This document shows, one piece after another, positions 56,695-64,000 of a DNA stretch of 64,000 nucleotides. Below the pieces are notes generated by a model. That model was given only the letters and a program-made list of their open reading frames with translations. It was not told where the DNA came from and made no database searches. The translations under genes and the position numbers were made by a program. The stretch comes from Pseudolabrys sp. FHR47 (GTDB lineage: Bacteria > Pseudomonadota > Alphaproteobacteria > Rhizobiales > Xanthobacteraceae): the NCBI RefSeq assembly GCF_005153485.1, contig NZ_CP039740.1, positions 1,305,001-1,369,000 of the forward strand, given 5' to 3'. The number at the start of each line of letters is the position of its first letter. The stretch's first letter is position 1.

Positions 56695-57179
56695 CAGTGG
56701 CCGTCGAGCGCCCGTCCGATCCGGTCGTCGACCGTTCTTATGTCGAGGCCTATTTCGACGCCTTCGCGGCACGCGACACCAAGGCTTTCGCCGCCTTCCT
56801 GCATGATGACGTCTGCTGGACGATCAGCGGGCCGATCGACCTCATTCCGTATTGCGGCGTCTATCGTGGCAAGGCGGCCGTCCTCGACGTCATGGAGCGC
56901 CGGGCGCGCAACGTCCTCAGCGTCGTCCGGATCAGCCGCGAGAATTTCCTGGTGCAGGGCAACCGCGGCGCGGCGCTGACGCGGCTGACCGCCTGTCTTG
57001 CCAACGATGGCCGCACGGTGAGCTACCGGGTCGCCAATTTTTTCCGATTCGAAGACGGCAAGCTCATCGAGAACATGTCGCTGATGGACAGTTTCGATGC
57101 CGCCGAGCAAATGCTCGGCCATGCCATCGACGTCGGCGACGCGCCGCCGCTGGCCGACGACAATATCTTCGTCCTTTAG
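56691..57179 (+). CDS. NTF2/SnoaL-like protein, second of a tandem pair
   Basis: 162 residues, paralogue of the preceding gene: SYVEAYFDAFAARDTKAFAAFLHDDVCWTISGP and YRVANFFRFEDGKLIENMSLMDSFDAAEQMLG match it position for position. Both end in a short tail with hydrophobic terminus (NIFVL / MMVVL). Coupled paralogues may form a heterodimer. Function unknown. Confidence 0.87.
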   Translation: MTVAVERPSDPVVDRSYVEAYFDAFAARDTKAFAAFLHDDVCWTISGPIDLIPYCGVYRGKAAVLDVMERRARNVLSVVRISRENFLVQGNRGAALTRLTACLANDGRTVSYRVANFFRFEDGKLIENMSLMDSFDAAEQMLGHAIDVGDAPPLADDNIFVL

Positions 57180-57303
57180 GCCTGCGATCCGGCCGACGCT
57201 CCGCCGCAACGGAAGGGAGTGTGACAGGCATCACGCCATGGCCTGCATGGATGCTTTAGTTCTCTGGCACGCGCTGTTTCTTTGCGCGAACGGAGACCGA
57301 GCC

Positions 57304-57831
57304 ATGCGCCGACTTTTTGTTGCAGCCGCCACCTGTCTTGCTGTCAGTTCTGCCGCCGGTCCGTCCCTCGCGCTGGACATGCCGCAGCGCAAGGCCGGGC
57401 TCTGGGAACTCAAGATGGAGTTCGTCGGTGGCAACATACCGGGCCAGACCATGAAGCAATGCGTGGATGCGGCGACCGACAAGTTGATGAACCAGGCCTA
57501 TGGCGGCGCCTCGGGCGAGGCGTGCTCGAAGCAGGACGTCTCGAAGTCCGGCAACACCATGACCATCGATTCCGTCTGCAAATTCGGTCCGGCGACGATG
57601 ACGTCGCACGCCGTGGTCACGGGCAGTTTCGACAGCGCTTACACGGTTGACGTTCAGTCGAGCCGCGCCGGCGGCCCGCCGATGCCGGGCGGCGCCGATA
57701 CCCATATGCGGATTTCCGCAACATGGCTCGGTGCTTGCGCCGCGGGGCAAAAACCCGGCGACATTGTCATGCCCAACGGAATGACAATGAATGTGCTCGA
57801 TATGCCGCGTCCCGGCATGCCGCGCCGCTGA
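57304..57831 (+). CDS. DUF3617 family secreted protein
   Basis: 175 residues from ATG 57304, GGAG 8 nt upstream. Signal peptide FVAAATCLAVSSAAGPSLA|LD. The DUF3617 pattern is MPQRKAGLWELKMEF, MKQCVDAATDKLMNQ, CSKQDVSKSGNTMTIDSVCKFG and ATWLGACAAGQKPGD; four cysteines are in the typical places for two disulfides. Periplasmic; function unknown. Confidence 0.88.
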   Translation: MRRLFVAAATCLAVSSAAGPSLALDMPQRKAGLWELKMEFVGGNIPGQTMKQCVDAATDKLMNQAYGGASGEACSKQDVSKSGNTMTIDSVCKFGPATMTSHAVVTGSFDSAYTVDVQSSRAGGPPMPGGADTHMRISATWLGACAAGQKPGDIVMPNGMTMNVLDMPRPGMPRR

Positions 57832-58170
57832 AGCCCTCAGTCATCGAACGGGGCTTCGGCCTCGCTGGTGCTTTCGGCGGTAGCGGCATGAGCGGTTTCG
57901 CGGGCCGCGACATCGTCAGCGGCCGCGCCGGGACAAACCGGCGGGCTTTTGACGGCGCGCGGCGCCGGTGCCGAACCGGCCTGCCGCTGCATGCGCATGG
58001 GAGTTGGGAAAGCCCAACGGTCGTCCACTGCCGTCCCCGTCATGGTTGTTATCGGATTTGGCGCCATAATGCGCCAGAACCGATTTCGTTCCGAGGACGT
58101 TAGTGTTTTTGGGTTTATGGCCGGTAACCGGTTTATGACGCGGCGATGAAATCGCACAACGCGATGCCGG
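57832..58170. other. Region between the DUF3617 gene and hisS
   Basis: 339 bp. A minus-strand open frame (57837-58217, inner ATG about 58067) would give a short acidic-tailed peptide ending AEAPFDD. It has no recognisable similarity and no clear ribosome binding site, and is left unannotated. Nothing else is supported. Confidence 0.4.
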
Positions 58171-59685
58171 TCACGCCTTGTTGTGTCGCGCCAGCACCTT
58201 GCGCACTTCGGCAACAAGGTCAGCTTCGCTGACCGGATACTGCGCTTCGGCCTGCTTCTTCAGGTAATCCTCGCGGTCGCCGGCATTCTCGGCGGCGAGT
58301 TCGGCGCCAAGGATCAGGTCCTTGATGACGATTTCGCCGCGCGCCTTCTCGTCCGAGCCCTGGATGATGGCGCAGGGCGACGAGCGCTTGTCGGCATATT
58401 TCAACTGCTGGCCGACATTGTTCTTCGGATTGCCAAGATAGAGTTCGGCGCGGATGCCGGCATTGCGCAATTCGCTGACCATGCGCTGATAGGCCGCGAC
58501 ATTGTCGCGGTCCATGATAGTGACGACGACCGGGCCGGGTTCCGGCTTCGACGACAATGTGCCGAGCGCGGTGAGCGCCGCCTGCAAGCGCGACACGCCG
58601 ATGGAGAAGCCGGTCGCCGGAACGGGCTGGCCCATGAAGCGCGACACGAGGCCGTCATAGCGCCCGCCGCCGCCGACCGAGCCGAAGCGTACCGGACGGC
58701 CTTTCTCGTCTTTCACCTCGAAGGTGAGTTCAACTTCGTAGACGGGACCGGTGTAATATTCGAGCCCGCGGACGACGGAGGGATCGATGCGAACGCGGCC
58801 GTCATCGTAGCCCGCCGCGGCAATAAGGTCGGCAATGGCGCGCAGTTCTGCGACGCCATCGACGCCGGCATTGGAGCCGGACACCAGAGCCTCCTGGCGG
58901 TCGAGCATTTCGGAAACGTTGTAGGTGCTGACGCGCAGGAAGCCGAGCACGGCATCGCAAGCCGTTTCACCGAGCCCGGCGCCTTTGGTGAAGTCGCCGC
59001 TCTCGTCCTTGCGGCCGGGACCGAGCAATTCTCGCACGGCGTCGAAACCGAGACGGTCGAGCTTGTCGATCGCGCGCAACACGGTCAGGCGGCGTCCGGC
59101 ATTGGCATCGCCGCCGAGCTCGATCGCTTCGAGGATGCCGTCGAGCACCTTGCGGTTGGAAACCTTCACCACATAGTCGCCGCGCTTGATGCCGAGCGCT
59201 TCCATGGTGTCGGCGGCGAGCATGCACATCTCGGCATCCGCGGCCATCGATGGCGAACCGACTGTGTCGGCGTCGAACTGCATGAACTGGCGGAAGCGCC
59301 CCGGGCCGGGCTTCTCGTTGCGATAGACGTAACCGTGGCGGTAGCTGCGATAGGGCAGCGCGAGGTGCTGGTAGTTCTCGGCGACATAGCGCGCGAGCGG
59401 CGCGGTCAGGTCATAGCGCAGCGAGATCCACTGCTCGTCGTCGTCCTGAAACGAGAACACGCCTTCGTTCGGCCGATCCTGGTCGGGCAGGAATTTGCCC
59501 AGCGCGTCGGTGTACTCGAAGGTCGGCGTTTCCACCGGGTCGAAGCCGTATCGTTCGAAAGTCCGGCGGATGGTCTCGACCATCGCCCGCGTCGCGGCGA
59601 TTTCGGCGGGGCCGCGGTCGGCCAGGCCCCGCGGCATGCGGGCCTTCAGTTTCTGCGGTTTCTTGCCAGATTTTGTGTCGGCCAT
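58171..59685 (-). CDS. hisS: Histidyl-tRNA synthetase
   Basis: 504 residues, class II synthetase. Motif 1 region [16 protein letters not shown], motif 2 [18 protein letters not shown], the HisRS-specific [13 protein letters not shown] (HisA) and motif 3 GFSIGVSRL are all present, followed by the anticodon-binding domain ([17 protein letters not shown] onward). In many alphaproteobacteria hisS, hisZ and hisG are contiguous; here three plus-strand genes separate hisS from hisZ. Confidence 0.98.
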   Translation of the reverse strand: MADTKSGKKPQKLKARMPRGLADRGPAEIAATRAMVETIRRTFERYGFDPVETPTFEYTDALGKFLPDQDRPNEGVFSFQDDDEQWISLRYDLTAPLARYVAENYQHLALPYRSYRHGYVYRNEKPGPGRFRQFMQFDADTVGSPSMAADAEMCMLAADTMEALGIKRGDYVVKVSNRKVLDGILEAIELGGDANAGRRLTVLRAIDKLDRLGFDAVRELLGPGRKDESGDFTKGAGLGETACDAVLGFLRVSTYNVSEMLDRQEALVSGSNAGVDGVAELRAIADLIAAAGYDDGRVRIDPSVVRGLEYYTGPVYEVELTFEVKDEKGRPVRFGSVGGGGRYDGLVSRFMGQPVPATGFSIGVSRLQAALTALGTLSSKPEPGPVVVTIMDRDNVAAYQRMVSELRNAGIRAELYLGNPKNNVGQQLKYADKRSSPCAIIQGSDEKARGEIVIKDLILGAELAAENAGDREDYLKKQAEAQYPVSEADLVAEVRKVLARHNKA

Positions 59686-59822
59686 AGGTGCAAAATAAGC
59701 TGAAAGTTATAGGTGATCGCGTCCTAGCAGCCGTTTCCTGCTTTGTCATTATCGGCGAAAGCGGATATTCCATGGGCTTAACCGATCATCCGCCGCGCCC
59801 GCGGCAGGAAAGCGAGTGTCCC

Positions 59823-61166
59823 ATGGCCCTGGCCCCCAAAACCGCATCGACCTCCGTCCCCAACGACCTTGCGCCGTTCTGGATGCCCTTCACGTCCAAC
59901 CGCTCCTTCAAGGCGCGGCCCCGCATGATCGCCAGCGCCAAGGATATGCACTACTTCACGCCCGAGGGCCGAAAGATCATCGACGCCTCGGCCGGCTTGT
60001 GGTGCACCAATGCCGGCCATAACCGCGACCAGATCGTCGCCGCGATCCAGAAGCAGGCGGCCGAACTCGATTTCTCGCCGACCTTCCAGTTCGGCCATCC
60101 CAAGGCCTTCGAACTCGCTTCGCGCATCGCCGCGCTGGCGCCGGGCGATCTCGACCATGTGTTCTTCTGCAATTCGGGTTCGGAAGCCGACGACACCGCG
60201 ATGAAGATCGCGCTCGCCTATCACCGTGCCCGGGGCGAGGCCTCGCGGGTACGCTTCATCGGCCGCGAGCGCGGCTATCACGGCGTCGGCTTCGGCGGCA
60301 CCTCGATCGGCGGCATGGTCGCCAACCGCAAGCAGTTCGGCACGCTGCTCGCAGGCGTCGATCACTTGTCTTCGACCTACAACAGAGCCGAGCAGGCGTT
60401 CTCGATCGGCGAGCCGGACTGGGGCGAGCATCTCGCCGATGAACTCGACCGTCTGGTGGCGCTGCACGATGCCTCGACCATCGCCGCCGTGTTCGTCGAG
60501 CCGGTGTCCGGTTCGACCGCGGTGCTGCCGCCGCCGAAGGGCTATCTCAAGCGCCTGCGTCAGATCTGCGACAAGCACGGCATCCTGCTAGTGTTTGACG
60601 AAGTCATCACCGGTTACGGCCGTCTCGGCCACGCCTTCGCCGCTGAGCGTTACGGCGTGGTGCCGGACATGATTGCCTTCGCCAAGGGTATCACCTCGGG
60701 CTCGGTGCCCATGGGCGGCGTCATCGCGCGCAAGGGCATCCATGACGCCTTCATGACCGGGCCGGACCATGTCATCGAGCTGTTCCACGGCTACACCTAT
60801 TCGGCGCATCCTCTGGCCTGCGCCGCCGGCCTCGCCACGCTCGATCTTTATCGCGATGAAAAGTTGTTCGAACGCGCCAAGAAGCTGGAGCCGGTCTGGG
60901 CCGATGCGGTGATGAGCCTCAAGGGCCTGCCGGGCGTGCTCGACATCCGCGTCGTCGGCCTGATGGCGGGCATCGATCTCGCTTCGAAGCCCGACGCTGT
61001 CGGCAAGCGCGGTTATGAGGCGCTGGAAAACGGCTTCCACGAGCACGGCATCATGTTCCGCACCGCGGGCGACGCCATCGCGATGTCGCCGCCGCTCATT
61101 GTGACGGAAGACCAGATCGACGAGATCATCTCCAAGGTCGCGGCCGTCATCAAGCAGGGGGCGTAA
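59823..61166 (+). CDS. Class III aminotransferase, omega-amino acid--pyruvate (beta-alanine) type
   Basis: 447 residues from ATG 59823. FWMPFTSNRSFKARPRMIASAKDMHY at the start, then DASAGLWCTNAGHNRDQIVAAI, FCNSGSEADDTAMKIAL, RERGYHGVGFGGTSIGGM and FDEVITGYGRLG. The PLP Lys is in AFAKGITSGSVPMGGV. This pattern fits beta-alanine--pyruvate transaminase (Pseudomonas-type). It transfers the amino group of an omega-amino acid to pyruvate. Alternative ATGs lie further upstream, but the family N-terminus agrees with 59823. Confidence 0.93.
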   Translation: MALAPKTASTSVPNDLAPFWMPFTSNRSFKARPRMIASAKDMHYFTPEGRKIIDASAGLWCTNAGHNRDQIVAAIQKQAAELDFSPTFQFGHPKAFELASRIAALAPGDLDHVFFCNSGSEADDTAMKIALAYHRARGEASRVRFIGRERGYHGVGFGGTSIGGMVANRKQFGTLLAGVDHLSSTYNRAEQAFSIGEPDWGEHLADELDRLVALHDASTIAAVFVEPVSGSTAVLPPPKGYLKRLRQICDKHGILLVFDEVITGYGRLGHAFAAERYGVVPDMIAFAKGITSGSVPMGGVIARKGIHDAFMTGPDHVIELFHGYTYSAHPLACAAGLATLDLYRDEKLFERAKKLEPVWADAVMSLKGLPGVLDIRVVGLMAGIDLASKPDAVGKRGYEALENGFHEHGIMFRTAGDAIAMSPPLIVTEDQIDEIISKVAAVIKQGA

Positions 61167-61170
61167 GCTT

Positions 61171-61240
61171 GTAGCCCGCATGAAGCGAAGCGGAATGCGG
61201 GGACGCCGTTCCCGGATTTCGCTGCGCTCATCCGGGCTAC
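61171..61240. repeat. Imperfect palindromic repeat after the transaminase gene
   Basis: GTAGCCCGCATGAAGCGAAG... (from 61171) and CCCGGATTTCGCTGCGCTCATCCGGGCTAC (to 61240) are inexact inverted repeats of ~30 bp around GACGCCGTT. I recognise the GTAGCCCGGATGAGCGCAGC type as a dispersed repeat of Bradyrhizobium and other rhizobia. It lies between convergent genes and could act as a terminator. Confidence 0.7.
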
Positions 61241-61246
61241 GAAGCC

Positions 61247-62767
61247 TCACTTCATCGCAAACGACGGCTTCGGCAGCAGGATCGCCCAGCCGATCTCGAC
61301 GCGGCCCGGCCCACGGCGATAGGGCAGCGTGAAAGACGGCTGCACGGCGGCGTCGGGCGCGACGGTGCGGTACATCGGCGGCACGACGGTGGTGTCGGCA
61401 TCGGTCCAGACGATGACGGCGCCGCGGGCACGCAGGTCGTTGAGGTCGATCCACGGCGCGCGCTCCGGCTTGCCGTCGATCAGGACGCGCGGCCGGCTCC
61501 TCGCGTAGTGCCCGATATTGCCGCCATCCCACATCGAGCCGATGACGTAGACCGGCGCCTGACCGGTGATGGCGCGGGTGCGCGCCGTGATCTCGCGCGC
61601 CAGCGCTTCGCCGGGGAAGAACACCGCGCGATAGCGGTGGTCGAAGCGCGGCAGGATTTCGTAATTGACGATAAAGGCGCCGGCCAGCGCGGCAAAGACG
61701 ATGGTCCAGGTGATGACGATGCGCGCCAGGCGTTCGTCCGCGATCATGCGCCGCGCATACAGCACCAGCCACAGGCCGAGGAACAGCCACAGCGGATAGC
61801 CCCACATCGCAATGGCGCCGCGGCCGCTGATGACGCCGAGCAGCAGCACGGTGGCGATCGGGCCGAAGGCGAGCCAGGCGACGATGCGGCGGTCGAAATC
61901 GTCAGCCGGCGTGGCCAGCGGTGTTTCGCCGTCCGTCTTGCGCGGCCAGAACAAGGGCAGCGCGATAATCAGCGCCGGGATCATGAAGCCGAGTTGGCCG
62001 ACGGCGAATTTGAGTGGATGCCAGAGGTGGTCGTACCAGCCGCGCGGCAGCACCGCGCGGTGCTCCGCATAGGCGAAGGGCAGGAAGTCGTTTTTGACGA
62101 GCCAGATGAGATGCGGCGTAGCGATGACGAGCGCGACAATGGCGGCCGCATAGGGACCCGGCGTCATCAGCGCCTTGCGCGCGTCCTTGTCGATCAGCGC
62201 GAAGGCGACCATCGGCGCCACGAGCACGACGACGAAGTATTTCGCCCAGAGCGACAGACCGACGGCGAGACCGAGCAGCAGCCAGTAGGTGAGGCGGCCG
62301 TGGCGCAGGCCGCGATGCAGGGCGTAGCCGGCCAACGCCCAGAACGGCAGTTGGATCACGTCATGGTTGAATTTGGCGGCGGTGTAATTGAGATAGTGCA
62401 GACCGTCGACGATCAGTACCGCGGCGAGCGCGCCGGCGGTCCCCACGACAGGCCGGGCGGCGGCGTAGACGAAGGCCAGCGCCGTGACGACCGCGATCTG
62501 GGCGAGGAGGTAATAGGCGAAGTCATGACCGGCCATGCGCCAGGCGATCTCGACCAGCCACCACGGTAACGGAGGGAGCTTGTCATAACCGAGTTGCCAT
62601 TCGCGGCCATAGGTCAGGGCTTCGATCAGGTCGAGCGGCAGGTTCGGGTAGAGAAGGGTCGGCAGTGCTGTCCACACCAGCACGTGCAGGGCCAGGACCG
62701 CCACCAGCGCGCGGCGAGGTGCCGTTTCGATGGCGGCCGACAGTGAGGCGAGGCGGGATGCCGTCAT
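61247..62767 (-). CDS. Glycosyltransferase family 39-like integral membrane protein
   Basis: 506 residues from ATG 62767 (an in-frame TTG reaches 62839). About 10-12 hydrophobic helices. DLIEALTYGREWQLGYDKLPPLPWWL near residue 45 matches the first periplasmic loop of ArnT/PMT enzymes, where an acidic residue is catalytic, and YLNYTAAKFNHDVIQLPFWALAGYA is typical of bacterial GT39/DUF2029-like members. It ends in a ~140-residue soluble periplasmic domain. It probably transfers a sugar from a polyprenyl lipid. Confidence 0.85.
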   Translation of the reverse strand: MTASRLASLSAAIETAPRRALVAVLALHVLVWTALPTLLYPNLPLDLIEALTYGREWQLGYDKLPPLPWWLVEIAWRMAGHDFAYYLLAQIAVVTALAFVYAAARPVVGTAGALAAVLIVDGLHYLNYTAAKFNHDVIQLPFWALAGYALHRGLRHGRLTYWLLLGLAVGLSLWAKYFVVVLVAPMVAFALIDKDARKALMTPGPYAAAIVALVIATPHLIWLVKNDFLPFAYAEHRAVLPRGWYDHLWHPLKFAVGQLGFMIPALIIALPLFWPRKTDGETPLATPADDFDRRIVAWLAFGPIATVLLLGVISGRGAIAMWGYPLWLFLGLWLVLYARRMIADERLARIVITWTIVFAALAGAFIVNYEILPRFDHRYRAVFFPGEALAREITARTRAITGQAPVYVIGSMWDGGNIGHYARSRPRVLIDGKPERAPWIDLNDLRARGAVIVWTDADTTVVPPMYRTVAPDAAVQPSFTLPYRRGPGRVEIGWAILLPKPSFAMK

Positions 62768-62949
62768 GGGGAGGCGGAGTTCCGATGCGAGGCTTGCAAG
62801 GCGCCGGGCAGGAATGGCGAAGTGGCGGTAGAATAGCAAGAATTCCCGGTTGCGCGGGCGCGCCTACTCAGGGAGATTGGTGCCGACGGGCGCGAATCAG
62901 TCACGGCCGCCCGAGACCCGGGCTCGAAAGGCTCCCAGGACCCGATTTG

Positions 62950-64000
62950 ATGCTTCGTCTCAGCGCCATTTTCATTTCGATCTGCATGGTGCTCATCGCC
63001 GGCTCGCTCGGCGCGCTCTTGTATTTCGGCCTCAAGGTCGACCCGCGTACCGCGACGATCGTCGCGCTGGCCGCGCTCGTGGCGATGGCGATCTACAACA
63101 TGGTGGACAACCGCCTGCGCGACCGCGCCGTGCTCGGCGACCAGATCGCCGATCTGTCGCGCGGCACCGCCGACCTGTCGCGGCAGATGGCCGAGATGTC
63201 GCGGCGCATTGCCGCGGTGGAAAGCCGCGTCGAACAGACCGTGAGCCGCGCCCGCGGCGCCGTCGATCCGATCGCGGCGGAGATCGGCGAACTCGGCGGT
63301 CTCATGCGCCAACTGGCCGAGACCGTCGCCGCGCATGAGACCATGTTGGGCGCTCCGACCGGAATGCCGCAGCCGGCGGCATCTTCGCCTTCGTCTTATT
63401 ACCCCGCCGAAGAAGCCGCTCCGAGCCGGCCGGAGCCGGAGCCCGAACAGGCGCCGCTGGCGCTGAGCGAGACCGACGCGGTGAGCGGCGCCTCGCGCTT
63501 CAAAGGCATGAGCCGCGAGCAGATCAGCGCCATGATCGCGCAGGCGGCCGACGCCAACCGCATCGATCTTTATCTGCAGCCGGTCGTGACCCTGCCGCAG
63601 CGCAAGGTGCGCTTCTACGAGGCGCTGTCGCGGCTGCGCACCGAAGACGGCGAGATCGTGCCGGCTGTCGATTTCGTCGACATCGCGGAAAGCGCCGGGC
63701 TGATGCCGAAGATCGACAACATGCTGGTGTTCCGCTGCGTGCAGGTGGTGCGCCGGCTGCAGCTCAAAAGCCGCGACGTCGGTCTGTTCTGCAACGTCAA
63801 TGCGACGACGTTGACCGACGGTTTCTATTTCAAGCAGTTCCTCGAGTTCATGGAGGCGAACAAGGCGCTGGCCGGCTCGCTGACCTTCGAATTCACGCAA
63901 GCCGCCTATCGCTCGTTCGGGCCGATCGAATTCGAAAGCCTCGCGGCGCTGGCCGATAGCGGCTTCCGCTTCTCGATGGATCACGTCACTGATTTGCGCA
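62950..64000 (+). CDS. TipF-like EAL-domain protein, 3' end outside the window
   Basis: 350 residues visible from ATG 62950 (AGGA upstream). Two N-terminal transmembrane helices (~1-27 and ~34-50) are followed by a coiled coil (~57-125), a Pro/Glu/Ser-rich linker (~135-185) and the start of an EAL domain. The signature EALSR is at 223-227 and NVNATTL follows. The usual DDFG motif reads SMDHVTD, so the second Asp of the metal site is His. This layout resembles Caulobacter TipF, which binds c-di-GMP but lacks phosphodiesterase activity and positions the flagellum. The rest of the domain is off the right edge. Confidence 0.8.
   Translation, partial: MLRLSAIFISICMVLIAGSLGALLYFGLKVDPRTATIVALAALVAMAIYNMVDNRLRDRAVLGDQIADLSRGTADLSRQMAEMSRRIAAVESRVEQTVSRARGAVDPIAAEIGELGGLMRQLAETVAAHETMLGAPTGMPQPAASSPSSYYPAEEAAPSRPEPEPEQAPLALSETDAVSGASRFKGMSREQISAMIAQAADANRIDLYLQPVVTLPQRKVRFYEALSRLRTEDGEIVPAVDFVDIAESAGLMPKIDNMLVFRCVQVVRRLQLKSRDVGLFCNVNATTLTDGFYFKQFLEFMEANKALAGSLTFEFTQAAYRSFGPIEFESLAALADSGFRFSMDHVTDLR

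Noticed and set aside
57837..58217. 126-residue minus-strand frame after hisS
   Set aside because: No recognisable similarity, overlaps the hisS end, and has no ribosome binding site.

Overview
The window reads as chromosomal DNA of a high-GC alphaproteobacterium of the order Rhizobiales (Bradyrhizobium/Rhodopseudomonas/Pseudolabrys-like). The clues are two Omp25/RopB-type beta-barrel proteins, a hisZ-hisG pair, a CheZ of alphaproteobacterial type, a TorF-family porin, a DUF2076 protein, palindromic intergenic repeats of rhizobial type, a FixK/FNR-type box and the gene order SDR-uvrC-(dioxygenase)-pgsA-moaD-moaE. The genus is inference. I recognised no tRNA, rRNA, CRISPR array, transposase or integrase.

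Layout. 1-2060: 5' part of gltB (minus strand). 2.5-4 kb: a DoxX protein and a proline-rich secreted protein. 4-5.6 kb: two Omp25-like proteins with terminators. 5.9-11.3 kb: pteridine-reductase-like SDR, uvrC, an intradiol dioxygenase, pgsA, moaD and moaE, with two different palindromic repeats flanking moaD. 11.3-18.6 kb: Vgb-like propeller, DUF1460 hydrolase, GH15 glycosidase, NIPSNAP protein, ThDP enzyme, a toxin-antitoxin pair and a TetR regulator. 18.6-20.5 kb (minus): GNAT, universal stress protein (with a FixK/FNR-like box) and cytochrome c. 20.7-25.8 kb: glycolate oxidase glcD-glcE-glcF, interrupted by a TPP riboswitch and thiM. 26-29.6 kb: lysine-rich histone-like protein, methyltransferase, ketopantoate-reductase-like protein and TorF porin. 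29.7-36.5 kb: BacA-like ABC transporter, a TRAP transporter with an amidase, and a 59-residue membrane protein. 36.5-44.2 kb: dienelactone hydrolase, a META/HslJ-like protein, groES-groEL with a CIRCE element, a lipoprotein, an MFS transporter, cheZ and an L,D-transpeptidase. 44.2-47.5 kb: DUF2076 protein, then a lipid-linked sugar cassette (ChbG/HpnK deacetylase, GT2, GtrA). 47.6-52.5 kb: a Cys/Met-type PLP enzyme and phnD-phnC-phnE-phnE. 52.5-59.7 kb: hisG, hisZ and hisS with an accessory insertion at the hisG 3' end and three plus-strand genes between hisZ and hisS. 59.8-64 kb: omega-transaminase, GT39-like membrane protein and the start of a TipF-like EAL protein.

Most of the window is ordinary core metabolism. 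Two places stand out. First, the last 160 bp of hisG occur twice, at 53857-54016 inside the intact gene and at 52473-52632 as an orphan tail. The copies are 90% identical with almost only synonymous differences, and they bracket a roughly 50% GC DUF2971 gene. This looks like an accessory gene delivered into hisG with a foreign 3' end. Second, a TPP riboswitch and thiM lie inside the glycolate oxidase operon, between glcE and glcF, so a thiamine-sensing element sits upstream of an iron-sulfur subunit gene of an unrelated enzyme.
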